17,645 bases of DNA. Source: CAYRDK01 sp043819345. Its GTDB lineage: Bacteria > Omnitrophota > Gorgyraeia > Velamenicoccales > Velamenicoccaceae. The stretch is from assembly GCA_043819345.1 (NCBI GenBank), contig JBDREX010000014.1, forward strand, positions 1 to 17,645, written 5' to 3'. This document shows, piece after piece, positions 1-6,166 of the stretch (its first letter is position 1; each line of letters starts with the position of its first letter). A program made the position numbers and the translations under genes. The notes under the pieces were generated by a model that was not told where the DNA came from, did not search any database, and saw nothing but the letters and a program-made list of their open reading frames with translations.

Positions 1-1185
1 ATTGATATCAACCTCCTGAAATAACGGAGGGGAGGGCTTTGAAAAATCTAATAGATTTTGGACAATATCGTTGATTCTTTTGACTTCAGCGGGTACAAGC
101 CTTGAAAAGTTATTCACAAATGCGCCGTCTAAGCATTTATCTGGCAAAAACTCTGAAAAAGTCTTAATGGTGGCTAAGGGGTTCTTTATCTCATGAGCTA
201 AGCCTAATGCCATAGTTCCGGCTGTTTTGAGCCGTTCAGAACGTTCTAATTCCTGTCTTAACAATTCATTCTCTTTTGAAACCTCATCCTGGGTTTTACC
301 TAAGAATAACTTGTCCACAAAAGCTTGTAATTTATCACGCAGAGGATTAAACAGGATGGCTATGATAAAAGCTGCTGATAAACTGATAAATAAGGACTTA
401 TAGCCTAGAATGCCTCTAAAGAGCCATTCTGTGAGCATAATCACCAATAAATAGATGCCTGTTAAAGCACCGATCAACAGAGAATAAAGCAGGCCCTTTT
501 TGAAGATAACTTCTATGCCTAGGAGTTGATGGCGGAAGATGGCGTAGGTGGTAGCGAGGCAATAGATGACGATTCCAAAATTACAGTATTGATAAAAAGG
601 AATATTAAGAAAGTACAGAAAGTTAATGGCACCGCAGATAAAACCGCAAGTAAGCGAGAAGAGTAAATATCCTATCCTTTTTTTCTCAATTCCTTTTTGT
701 TGGAGAAGATATGTAGTAAGGATAGAATGAGCATAGATGACAATTGCAAGCCAAAAACCGTAGTAGAAATAGTAGAGTTTTCCAGGTGACGGACAGAGAA
801 AGGTGTTGAGATATAGTCCCGCGGAAGAGGAATGAATTAAGTTCGTTTTTAAAATTAAAGCACAGAATAAGATAGCTTGGGCATAAGCAAGAATTAGAAA
901 TACAGTCTTTTTGGCCTTTGTTAAAATATATACCATGTGCAGTAAAAAAACGGATATGAACGCGACTCCTAGATTTGTAATTTTCCAGCTAAGAATGCTA
1001 AGCAAAAGATTTGTTGAATTTAGGCTTGTTAGTGTTGCTCCAACTCCCCACCAAAATACCGCAAAGTTAAACAAAGCCAATATTTTGTGAACTTTTTCTT
1101 TGCCGAATTTTAAAAGGATGATGATTAAAAAGAGAGTGGTAATGCTTAAGGAGAGGCTGGAAAGAAAAAAGACGTTGATTTTCAT
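1..1185 (-). CDS. Membrane-bound sensor histidine kinase, 3' end beyond window
   Basis: 395 codons are visible and the C-terminal ATPase domain lies outside the window. The N-terminal half (residues about 5-270) is a series of hydrophobic segments resembling the multi-TM sensor region of PrsK/7TM-type kinases. It ends in the linker NPLRDKLQAFVDKLF typical of such kinases, followed by a coiled coil rich in E, L and R. The HisKA dimerisation and phosphoacceptor motif reads LGLAHEIKNPL, with the phosphorylated His at residue 331. I placed the start at the ATG at 1185 because an in-frame stop lies at 1203-1201 with no other start between; no clear Shine-Dalgarno is visible. It follows a receiver gene on the same strand after 87 nt, so the two probably form a two-component pair. 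The signal sensed cannot be told from sequence. Confidence 0.9.
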   Translation of the reverse strand, partial: MKINVFFLSSLSLSITTLFLIIILLKFGKEKVHKILALFNFAVFWWGVGATLTSLNSTNLLLSILSWKITNLGVAFISVFLLHMVYILTKAKKTVFLILAYAQAILFCALILKTNLIHSSSAGLYLNTFLCPSPGKLYYFYYGFWLAIVIYAHSILTTYLLQQKGIEKKRIGYLLFSLTCGFICGAINFLYFLNIPFYQYCNFGIVIYCLATTYAIFRHQLLGIEVIFKKGLLYSLLIGALTGIYLLVIMLTEWLFRGILGYKSLFISLSAAFIIAILFNPLRDKLQAFVDKLFLGKTQDEVSKENELLRQELERSERLKTAGTMALGLAHEIKNPLATIKTFSEFLPDKCLDGAFVNNFSRLVPAEVKRINDIVQNLLDFSKPSPPLFQEVDIN

Positions 1186-1272
1186 GGGACAAGATAGGGC
1201 TTATGTTTTTATGTTTATGGATTGTCCGGCCGATTCTCCGATCAAGTCGGAGGAGGACAATGACAGTTTGGA

Positions 1273-1629
1273 TTATTGCATATAACTCTCTACTTTTTTC
1301 AGCACGTCATCGGTTTCAAAAGGTTTTACGATGTAATCATCGGCGCCGTTTTCTGTGGCTTGCTGGGCTATTTCAGCGCAGTTGTAGCCGGTAACCATTA
1401 CTACCTTAATATTAGGATAAAGATCTTTAATTTCTTTGGTAAGCGCGATCCCATTTTGTTTTGGCATTTTGATATCGGTTAAGACAAGTGGGATATCCGG
1501 ATGATTTTTAAGCTGTTCCATGCAATTTTTGCCGCATTCGGCGAAAATAAGCTTATATTTTTCCCCAAGTATCAATTCAAGAGATTTTCGGATACCTTCT
1601 TCATCATCACAAATTAATATTTTTTTCAT
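1273..1629 (-). CDS. Single-domain response regulator (receiver only)
   Basis: 118 residues, almost exactly one CheY-like receiver domain with no output domain. The acidic pocket is D8-D9, the phosphoacceptor is D52 in VLTDIKMP, the switch Thr is T80 in VMVTGY, and the conserved Lys is K102 in IVKPF, so all catalytic positions are intact. A purine-rich AGAGGAGAG ribosome site precedes the ATG. It lies between the XRE-cupin regulator (71 nt upstream) and the histidine kinase (87 nt downstream) on the same strand. The natural inference is that the downstream kinase phosphorylates it. With no DNA-binding domain, its output must go through protein contacts. Confidence 0.93.
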   Translation of the reverse strand: MKKILICDDEEGIRKSLELILGEKYKLIFAECGKNCMEQLKNHPDIPLVLTDIKMPKQNGIALTKEIKDLYPNIKVVMVTGYNCAEIAQQATENGADDYIVKPFETDDVLKKVESYMQ

Positions 1630-1673
1630 GACATCTCTCCTCTAAGTAATATATTTTTGTCTTTTCTGCAGTC

Positions 1674-1694
1674 TGAACCCTGAACCCAGAACCC
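1674..1694. repeat. 7-nt tandem array, core GAACCC, 3 units
   Basis: Three consecutive 7-mers (TGAACCC, TGAACCC, AGAACCC) lie directly after the stop of the XRE-cupin gene. A 4-unit array with the same core logic, [AT]G[AT]ACCC, occurs in frame inside the giant Rhs gene at 11234-11261. The match in core and period between a noncoding and a coding site suggests one dispersed repeat family. Confidence 0.7.
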
Positions 1695-1700
1695 TGATTA

Positions 1701-2258
1701 TTACAACGCAATTGGACTAACGACTGTGATTAATTTTGCTGTTTTGCTGCCTGTGTTTTTTATTGCGTGGGGCAGGGAAGAGTCAAAATAAATTGTCGCG
1801 TTTTTTTTCAAAGAATATTTTTTGTCCGCGATTGTTAATTCAGCCTCACCCTCCAGGCAATATATAAATTTATCTGTACCAGCAGGGTTTTCTTCTATGG
1901 GTGTGTTTTTTTGACCGTCAATGATCAAAAGCTGGGGCAACATCTTATTTTTAGTAGAGTATTTATTCAAGATAATAGAGGATATTTTTTCGTCGTAATT
2001 GAAGACTTCGGCTTTCTCAATATTTTTGTTGTCAAATGTCGCGATTCTTTCGTTGGGATTTTCAAGGCCTTTATAAAGCTCGCCTAGGTTGACACGCAGC
2101 GCTTCGCAGATTTTCAGGTGTGTATTGAGATTGCCGGTAGTAACGCCATTTTCAATGCGGCTTAAGGTCGCTTTGGCGATACCAGAGAGGTCTGCCAGCT
2201 TATCAAGAGTTAAGTCTTTTTCTTTTCTTAGAGTTTTTAATTTTTCGCCGAGTTTCAT
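1701..2258 (-). CDS. XRE-family transcriptional regulator with C-terminal cupin
   Basis: 185 residues. Residues 5-61 form an XRE/HTH_3 DNA-binding domain, with helix-turn-helix LADLSGIAKATLSRIENG. Residues about 105-183 form a cupin_2 beta barrel, with FIYCLEGEAEL and SSLPHAIKN as the two cupin motif regions. In this family the cupin binds a small ligand or metal and tunes repression; examples include PuuR/SutR-like proteins. I chose the ATG at 2258 because AAGGAG lies 7 nt upstream on the minus strand. An in-frame ATG at 2276 would start inside that leader. It heads the XRE - response regulator - kinase operon. CAATGTTAA repeats just upstream, one overlapping its ribosome site, make autoregulation plausible. 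Confidence 0.93.
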   Translation of the reverse strand: MKLGEKLKTLRKEKDLTLDKLADLSGIAKATLSRIENGVTTGNLNTHLKICEALRVNLGELYKGLENPNERIATFDNKNIEKAEVFNYDEKISSIILNKYSTKNKMLPQLLIIDGQKNTPIEENPAGTDKFIYCLEGEAELTIADKKYSLKKNATIYFDSSLPHAIKNTGSKTAKLITVVSPIAL

Positions 2259-2269
2259 AGGTAATCTCC

Positions 2270-2312
2270 TTAACATTGCCTATAAGCAGGTATTTTTTCT
2301 TTACAATGTTAA
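2270..2312. promoter_or_regulatory. Candidate operator: inverted CAATGTTAA pair
   Basis: TTAACATTG at 2270-2278 and its exact reverse complement CAATGTTAA at 2304-2312 form a 9-bp inverted repeat with a 25-nt gap, just upstream of the regulator start and touching its Shine-Dalgarno. A further CAATGTTAA lies at 2403-2411, and a degenerate copy (ACATTGTC) near 2433. Several copies of one word beside an HTH regulator suggest its own binding sites. This is inference; no binding data are available. Confidence 0.5.
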
Positions 2313-2417
2313 CTCTGGCAGCTACTGAGAAAAATTTCTATAGAAATTTTTCCAGTGATAAGCTGGCAGAGTTAATGGCTCGCCGCTTGCCATAATTTTT
2401 TACAATGTTAACTCTGG
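2300..2417. repeat. 19-bp perfect direct repeat, two copies 99 nt apart
   Basis: TTTACAATGTTAACTCTGG occurs identically at 2300-2318 and 2399-2417. Each copy contains the CAATGTTAA word. The large hairpin at 2309-2375 uses most of the first copy as its left arm, so the repeat and hairpin are interleaved. Confidence 0.85.
2309..2375. repeat. Large nested hairpin in the regulator leader
   Basis: The outer arms TTAACTCTGGCAGCT (2309-2323) and AGCTGGCAGAGTTAA (2361-2375) pair over 14 of 15 positions. Inside them GAAAAATTTC (2329-2338) and GAAATTTTTC (2343-2352) pair perfectly around a TATA loop, extended by ACTG/CAGT with one bulged A. If the minus-strand promoter at 2476-2504 is real, this sits in the 5' leader of the XRE-cupin mRNA. 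It could be a regulatory RNA structure, a protein site or a small miniature-element relic. There is no T-run, so it is not an obvious intrinsic terminator. Confidence 0.7.
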
Positions 2418-2475
2418 AAATTCAGAAGTTTTACATTGTCTGGAGATGAAGGATAAATTCATTTAATGCCTTCAC

Positions 2476-2504
2476 AAAATACCATAATTGGAACTTTTTG
2501 TCAA
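2476..2504 (-). promoter_or_regulatory. Possible sigma70 promoter for the XRE operon
   Basis: Read on the minus strand: a consensus TTGACA (2504-2499), a 17-nt spacer, then TATTTT (2481-2476), which matches the -10 consensus at 4 of 6 positions. Transcription would begin near 2469 and give a leader of about 210 nt containing the hairpin and repeats. The -10 is weak, so confidence is limited. Confidence 0.4.
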
Positions 2505-2592
2505 CTTTAAAAAAGGATTACAAAAATTTTTTAAAAGATATCAAAAACATAACATATTGATAATAAAAGAGATAAAAGTCGCTAAATATTTG

Positions 2593-2635
2593 TTGTTCCA
2601 TTTATGGAAAATAATACTTGACATAAATGGAACAA
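2593..2635. promoter_or_regulatory. 13-bp perfect inverted repeat overlapping the plus-strand promoter
   Basis: TTGTTCCATTTAT (2593-2605) and ATAAATGGAACAA (2623-2635) are exact reverse complements with a 17-nt gap. The right arm covers the last base of the -35 box and most of the promoter spacer, and the left arm lies just upstream of the -35. This is the geometry of a repressor operator. The word differs from the CAATGTTAA sites, so a different regulator may act here. Confidence 0.65.
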
Positions 2636-2645
2636 ATGATATACT
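2618..2645 (+). promoter_or_regulatory. Sigma70-like promoter of the SpvB-protein gene
   Basis: A perfect TTGACA at 2618-2623, a 16-nt spacer, and TATACT at 2640-2645 (5 of 6 matches). Transcription would start near 2652, about 40 nt before the ATG at 2693. A rival reading frame beginning with TTG near 2488 overlaps this promoter and has no ribosome site. Confidence 0.7.
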
Positions 2646-2692
2646 CACAATTGCAACAAAAATCAAAAATAACTTTTTAAAGAATAAAAAAG

Positions 2693-4066
2693 ATGAAATG
2701 TTTAAAAGATTGTTTTAGTTTTTTTGTACTTGCCGCGCTCTTCGTTTTATTTCTGAGTAGTTCTTTTTTTGGTTTAGATAATGAATGTTTTGCTCTTCCT
2801 GGGCCGCCTAGAGGGCCACGAGGAATCATTGATACGCCTGTTCTATCAGGAACGTTAATCGGTCCTGAAGGCGGGGAAGTGGTTTCATCTAATGGCAAAG
2901 TTAAGCTGATTATCTCTTCCGGCGCTTTATCTGTGCCTGTACGCATTGAGATCAATTTGGTTGACAATAATGCTTTAGAAGATGCCGCGCCAAGCAATAC
3001 CTCTTTATTGAATGCGGTTGAATGTAAACCTTATGGGCTTGTTTTTAACAAGTCCGTTTCGCTTGTATATACCTTTGATCATCCGGAGATCCCTGGCACA
3101 ACAATAGAATTAGGCCTTTATGATAGCGCGCAGGATAAAATTGTCTCTACAGGCCAGACTTCTGTTGTTGGGGCTGACGGTTATAGCGCTACGTTTGCAT
3201 TGGAACACTTTTCAACTTATGCGGCTTTAAAGACCTCGACACCGGATGGCGTGCCCATTGGTTCAGGTGTTAAGATTCCCTTGCCCGATATGTTCACAGG
3301 TGCTTTTAGCCATTCTATCCCTTTAACGGTAGTTCCCGGCCGAAAAGGCGTTCAGCCATCTCTAGCCATAACATACCGTTCGTCTAATCCGAACTCTTGG
3401 GTTGGTATTGGATGTAGTTTAAATCCCGGTTATATTACGCGCTCTACGCGTTTAGGCCCGCCTACCTATATAGATGCTCAGGACACTTTTTACCTCATAA
3501 CAGATGCCGGAACAACAGAGCTGGTTCATTTGGTAGATAATCTTTATCAGGCCAAAATAGAATCTTCTTTTACGAAATTTTTTAAAGAATCAGATGATTC
3601 CTGGAAGGCTGTAGCCAAAGATGGCAGTATTTTAAAATTCGGCCAAACAAGTGAGGCCAAAGAAGGCTCGTCTTTAGGCACATTCAGTTGGTATCTGACC
3701 AAAGCTATAGATACGAATTCTAACTATATTGATTACTACTATACAAAAGATGAAGGAAAAGCTTACTTGAGCCGGATTGAATATACGGGCAATCAGGATC
3801 AGGGCCTAAGTTCATCTGCCACGGTAGAATTTTTTCTTGAAACAAGAGAAGACATAACCTCTAGTTATTTGAGTAGTTCCAGGATTGCCGTAACAAAACG
3901 ATTAAAAGAAGTGCTTGTTAAATTAGAAGGAGGCTTGGTCTGGAGGTATGTTTTGGAATACACCTATAGCCCGGATACCAATCGCTCGCTTTTAACCAGT
4001 GTCAGACAATATGCCTCAGATGGTGCAGCTCTGCCGGAACAAAAGTTAGGATATCAAAAAAATTAG
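2693..4066 (+). CDS. Exported ZU5-SpvB protein, Tc-toxin B N-terminal part, probably truncated
   Basis: 457 residues. Residues 1-34 are a signal peptide, with a hydrophobic run and likely cleavage after CFA. Residues about 53-180 match a ZU5-like domain (GPEGGEVVSSNGKVKL, then SSGAL). Residues about 185-455 are the SpvB N-terminal domain of TcB/SpvB proteins, including IPLPDMFTGAFSHSIPL, PSLAITYRSSNPN and GIGCSLNPGYI. In the family this domain is followed by an FG-GAP propeller, a TcdB middle region and usually Rhs repeats. Here the frame stops at LGYQKN, and a 7-nt repeat array begins the very next base. The missing continuation resembles what the giant gene at 6167 carries from its FG-GAP region onward. 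The gene may therefore have been cut by insertion or rearrangement, or it may act as a separate subunit. The ribosome site is weak. Confidence 0.85.
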   Translation: MKCLKDCFSFFVLAALFVLFLSSSFFGLDNECFALPGPPRGPRGIIDTPVLSGTLIGPEGGEVVSSNGKVKLIISSGALSVPVRIEINLVDNNALEDAAPSNTSLLNAVECKPYGLVFNKSVSLVYTFDHPEIPGTTIELGLYDSAQDKIVSTGQTSVVGADGYSATFALEHFSTYAALKTSTPDGVPIGSGVKIPLPDMFTGAFSHSIPLTVVPGRKGVQPSLAITYRSSNPNSWVGIGCSLNPGYITRSTRLGPPTYIDAQDTFYLITDAGTTELVHLVDNLYQAKIESSFTKFFKESDDSWKAVAKDGSILKFGQTSEAKEGSSLGTFSWYLTKAIDTNSNYIDYYYTKDEGKAYLSRIEYTGNQDQGLSSSATVEFFLETREDITSSYLSSSRIAVTKRLKEVLVKLEGGLVWRYVLEYTYSPDTNRSLLTSVRQYASDGAALPEQKLGYQKN

Positions 4067-4095
4067 GTCACACGACACAAGACACAATGTCACAA
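4067..4095 (+). repeat. Left 7-nt array flanking the S23 gene
   Basis: Units GTCACAC, GACACAA, GACACAA, one extra T, then GTCACAA (core G[AT]CACNN). It begins the base after the SpvB stop codon, and the S23 ATG (4087-4089) lies inside it. The segment CGACACAAG (4073-4081) is an exact reverse complement of CTTGTGTCG at 4490-4498, on the far side of the S23 gene. Confidence 0.75.
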
Positions 4096-4470
4096 GAAAA
4101 AGACAAAAATTTAAAAGAAAAAGGATATAAGAAGCTGATTGTTTGGCAAAAAGCTGACGAATTGGCTTATCAGGTTTATATAGAATCAAAAAAACTACCC
4201 CGAGATGAAATCTACGGAATAATTTCACAGTTAAGACGAGCTGTTTTATCAATTTCTATAAATCTTGTTGAAGGTTCAGGGAGGCAAGGCAAAAAGGAAT
4301 TTAAACAATTTGTGAATATTGCGTTGGGTTCTTGCGCTGAAACGGAATATTTACTTGGTTTTTGTCTGAAATTGGGTTATCTGCAAAAGGAATCTTACGA
4401 TAGGCTTGAATTTTTAAGACAAAATGTAGGTAGATTACTTTGGAGATTTTATTTAAGTTTTAAGGTTTAG
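4087..4470 (+). CDS. Four-helix-bundle protein, S23 / 23S rRNA intervening-sequence family
   Basis: 127 residues, the usual length for the family. The hallmarks are LIVWQKADELA (17-27), SQLRRA (47-52) and NLVEGSGR (59-66), followed by two helices ending near KLGYL. S23 proteins were first known from intervening sequences in 23S rRNA and are related to Avd, the four-helix accessory protein of diversity-generating retroelements. Their biochemical role is unsettled, though they bind nucleic acid in the Avd case. No rRNA or reverse transcriptase lies nearby. The ATG is inside a repeat array with no Shine-Dalgarno, and the gene is bracketed by inverted 7-nt arrays (4067-4095 and 4490-4518) right behind a truncated-looking gene. 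The layout suggests a small mobile cassette. Confidence 0.92.
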   Translation: MSQEKDKNLKEKGYKKLIVWQKADELAYQVYIESKKLPRDEIYGIISQLRRAVLSISINLVEGSGRQGKKEFKQFVNIALGSCAETEYLLGFCLKLGYLQKESYDRLEFLRQNVGRLLWRFYLSFKV

Positions 4471-4489
4471 GATTTATTTTTTGTTTTAA

Positions 4490-4518
4490 CTTGTGTCGGG
4501 TGTCATGTGTCTGGTGTC
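4490..4518 (-). repeat. Right 7-nt array flanking the S23 gene, inverted
   Basis: Four 7-mers on the plus strand, CTTGTGT, CGGGTGT, CATGTGT and CTGGTGT, then C. Read on the minus strand they are ACACNNG units, the same core as the left array, so the two arrays face each other across the S23 gene. The last unit ends 8 nt before the strong ribosome site of the next gene. Confidence 0.75.
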
Positions 4519-4536
4519 TTTATTTAGGAGGAAGCT

Positions 4537-5310
4537 ATGATTAAACGAATAACTTTAATGTTGATAATGCTTTTTTTAGTGGGAGCGGGTCTTAGTGATG
4601 CCGCAATTCCACGATTAATTAATTATCAAGGGAAGGTGACTGATTCCAATAATGTTCCTTTGACTGGGTCATATGCTGTTGCATTCAGAATTTATGATGC
4701 TGAGTCTGGCGGGAACATGTTGTGGGAAGAAGCTCATACTGGTGTTGTTATAGATAATGGATTATTTAACATCCTCCTTGGTTCCGTAACCAATCTTGAT
4801 ATTCCATTTGATAAGCCCTATTTTCTTGAGATTAAAGTTGATAATGAAGTGATGAGCCCCAGGCAGCAGATTACCGCATCTGCCTATGCGATGAGGGCAC
4901 AGAACACAGATAGTTTACCGCGAGGTGTAATTGTTGCATGGTCTGGTACAGTTGCTGATATTCCGTCCGGATGGATCTTGTGTAACGGAGCAAATGGTAC
5001 TCCTGATTTAAGGGATAGGTTTATTATCGGCGCCAGGCAGGATGAGGGAGGAATTGCTGAAACTCAGGTGACTGGTTCTTTAACAAAAAGTGGTGGTTCG
5101 GCTGTAAAAAATTTATCACATTCTCATACATTTTCTGGATACACAAATGGGGTTACAACTGGTAGCTGGGGTGGACAGGTGGGTTGGCATCATGAAGGAG
5201 GTACAGCAAATTATCAGCATAATTATTCTGGAACGACCTCGTCATCTGGAAGCATGGTTCAGGACATCCTAAATCCTTATTATGCTTTAGTTTTTATCAT
5301 GAAATCGTAA
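4537..5310 (+). CDS. Exported protein with phage tail-collar domain
   Basis: 257 residues behind a strong AGGAGG site. Residues 1-22 are a signal peptide. Residues about 24-125 form a beta-rich module starting IPRLINYQGKVTD and ending RQQITASAYAMRA, which is common in bacterial surface proteins that carry collagen-like or trimeric tails. Residues 127-257 are a phage tail-collar domain (T4 gp12 type), with signature SGWILCNGANGTPDLRDRF and C-terminal NPYYALVFIMK. Histidines in SHSHTFSG and WHHEGG/QHN resemble the metal-binding HxH pairs in the knobs of trimeric tail fibres. It is probably secreted or displayed on the surface and trimeric. It shares a strand with the surrounding toxin-like genes; whether it works with them is unknown. 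Confidence 0.85.
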   Translation: MIKRITLMLIMLFLVGAGLSDAAIPRLINYQGKVTDSNNVPLTGSYAVAFRIYDAESGGNMLWEEAHTGVVIDNGLFNILLGSVTNLDIPFDKPYFLEIKVDNEVMSPRQQITASAYAMRAQNTDSLPRGVIVAWSGTVADIPSGWILCNGANGTPDLRDRFIIGARQDEGGIAETQVTGSLTKSGGSAVKNLSHSHTFSGYTNGVTTGSWGGQVGWHHEGGTANYQHNYSGTTSSSGSMVQDILNPYYALVFIMKS

Positions 5311-5350
5311 AAAATATTAGTGTTGTTGCAGAACAAAATAGGAGCATTCA

Positions 5351-6073
5351 GTGAGAAAGAAGAAAAACTATCTTTTAGAGCAGATAATATCTATTTTTAT
5401 TAAAGAGAAAAAGGGCTGTGTTTTAGATCTTGGTTGTGGTGATGGTGATTATTCTGTCAGGCTTAAGGAGATAGGGTTTGATGTGAAGGCTGCAGATTTA
5501 GATCTAGCTCGGTTTAAACAGCGCGGCAAGATAGATTTTCAAGAGTGTGATGTGACAAAGAGGTTGCCGTTTGCCGATTCTTCCTTTGATTATGTGCTTC
5601 TTGCGGAAGTCATCGAACATTTAAAAAATCCTTATGCTGTTATGCAGGAGATTGGGCGGGTTTTGAAAAAGGAAGGCAAATTGGTTATTTCAACACCGAA
5701 TGTTTTAAACTTAAAATCCAGGGTTAGGTATCTTTTTGAGGGTTGTTATGAGTTTTTTAGAGAGCCATTGCTTGAGCAGTCTCGCAATCCTAAAGAGGTG
5801 ATATTTAATCTTCATGTAATTCCTTGGAGATACCACGAGTTGGAGTATTTGCTTGAGGATTCGGGGTTTTCGGTAGAAGAGATATCTACGAGTACTTATG
5901 AGGGCAAGGAATGGTTTATTCTTGTTCCTTTGATGTGGTTTCAGTTAAATTCCAAACAAAAACGGATGAAGAAAAAGAAGGGGTTGGATTATTCTCGTAT
6001 CAACAAAATATTGCTGTCGCCTGAAATTCTTTTCGGCAGGCATTTAATTATAACGGCTAAGAAAGAAAAATAA
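5351..6073 (+). CDS. Class I SAM-dependent methyltransferase
   Basis: 240 residues from a GTG start; TAGGAG lies 6 nt upstream, which decides the start. Motif I is VLDLGCGDGDY (24-34), with acidic residues D49 and D51 ending beta strand 2. Acidic motif III is near FQECDV, and motif IV is FDYVLLAEVIEHL (79-91). The order fits Methyltransf_11/25 enzymes, which often act on small molecules, quinones or sugar units of surface polysaccharide. There is no signal peptide, so it is cytoplasmic. The C-terminal third (FGRHLIITAKK) ends with the usual final strand. It starts 40 nt after the collar gene and may be co-transcribed with it. The substrate cannot be assigned. Confidence 0.88.
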   Translation: MRKKKNYLLEQIISIFIKEKKGCVLDLGCGDGDYSVRLKEIGFDVKAADLDLARFKQRGKIDFQECDVTKRLPFADSSFDYVLLAEVIEHLKNPYAVMQEIGRVLKKEGKLVISTPNVLNLKSRVRYLFEGCYEFFREPLLEQSRNPKEVIFNLHVIPWRYHELEYLLEDSGFSVEEISTSTYEGKEWFILVPLMWFQLNSKQKRMKKKKGLDYSRINKILLSPEILFGRHLIITAKKEK

Positions 6074-6105
6074 GCCCAGTGTGGGAATGTCTTTACCTGT
6101 AGCCT

Positions 6106-6125
6106 TGCCTGTCTGCCGACAGGCA
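6106..6125. repeat. REP-like palindrome, 8-bp stem with TGCC loop
   Basis: TGCCTGTC (6106-6113) and GACAGGCA (6118-6125) pair perfectly around TGCC, in the 93-nt gap before the giant Rhs gene. No T-run follows, so it is not a standard terminator. Palindromes built from CTGCC/GGCAG words are often dispersed in many copies in genomes of this sort (general knowledge). This window shows only one. Confidence 0.55.
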
Positions 6126-6166
6126 GATGTCATGTGCCGTTGAATCTTTAGAAAGAATAGATATTT

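Noticed and set aside
1236..1252. CTCCGA-TCAAG-TCGGAG hairpin between the response regulator and kinase genes
   Set aside because: The 6-bp stem is perfect but no T-run follows on either strand and it lies inside an operon; too little to call a terminator or a regulatory site.
1100..1394. Plus-strand short frames over the kinase and receiver genes
   Set aside because: They are antisense shadows of the clearly homologous minus-strand two-component genes.
2488..2718. Short TTG-start frame of 76 codons before the SpvB gene
   Set aside because: It has no ribosome site, runs across a good promoter and inverted repeat, overlaps the SpvB start, and is just Lys/Ile/Asn-rich translation of AT-rich DNA.
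4067..4518. 23S rRNA intervening sequence
   Set aside because: The S23 family is named for such insertions, but no rRNA sequence surrounds this copy; the flanks are protein genes.
4537..5310. Prophage tail gene, suggested by the collar domain
   Set aside because: The protein has a signal peptide and there are no other phage structural, integrase or lysis genes nearby, so an exported host surface protein is more likely.
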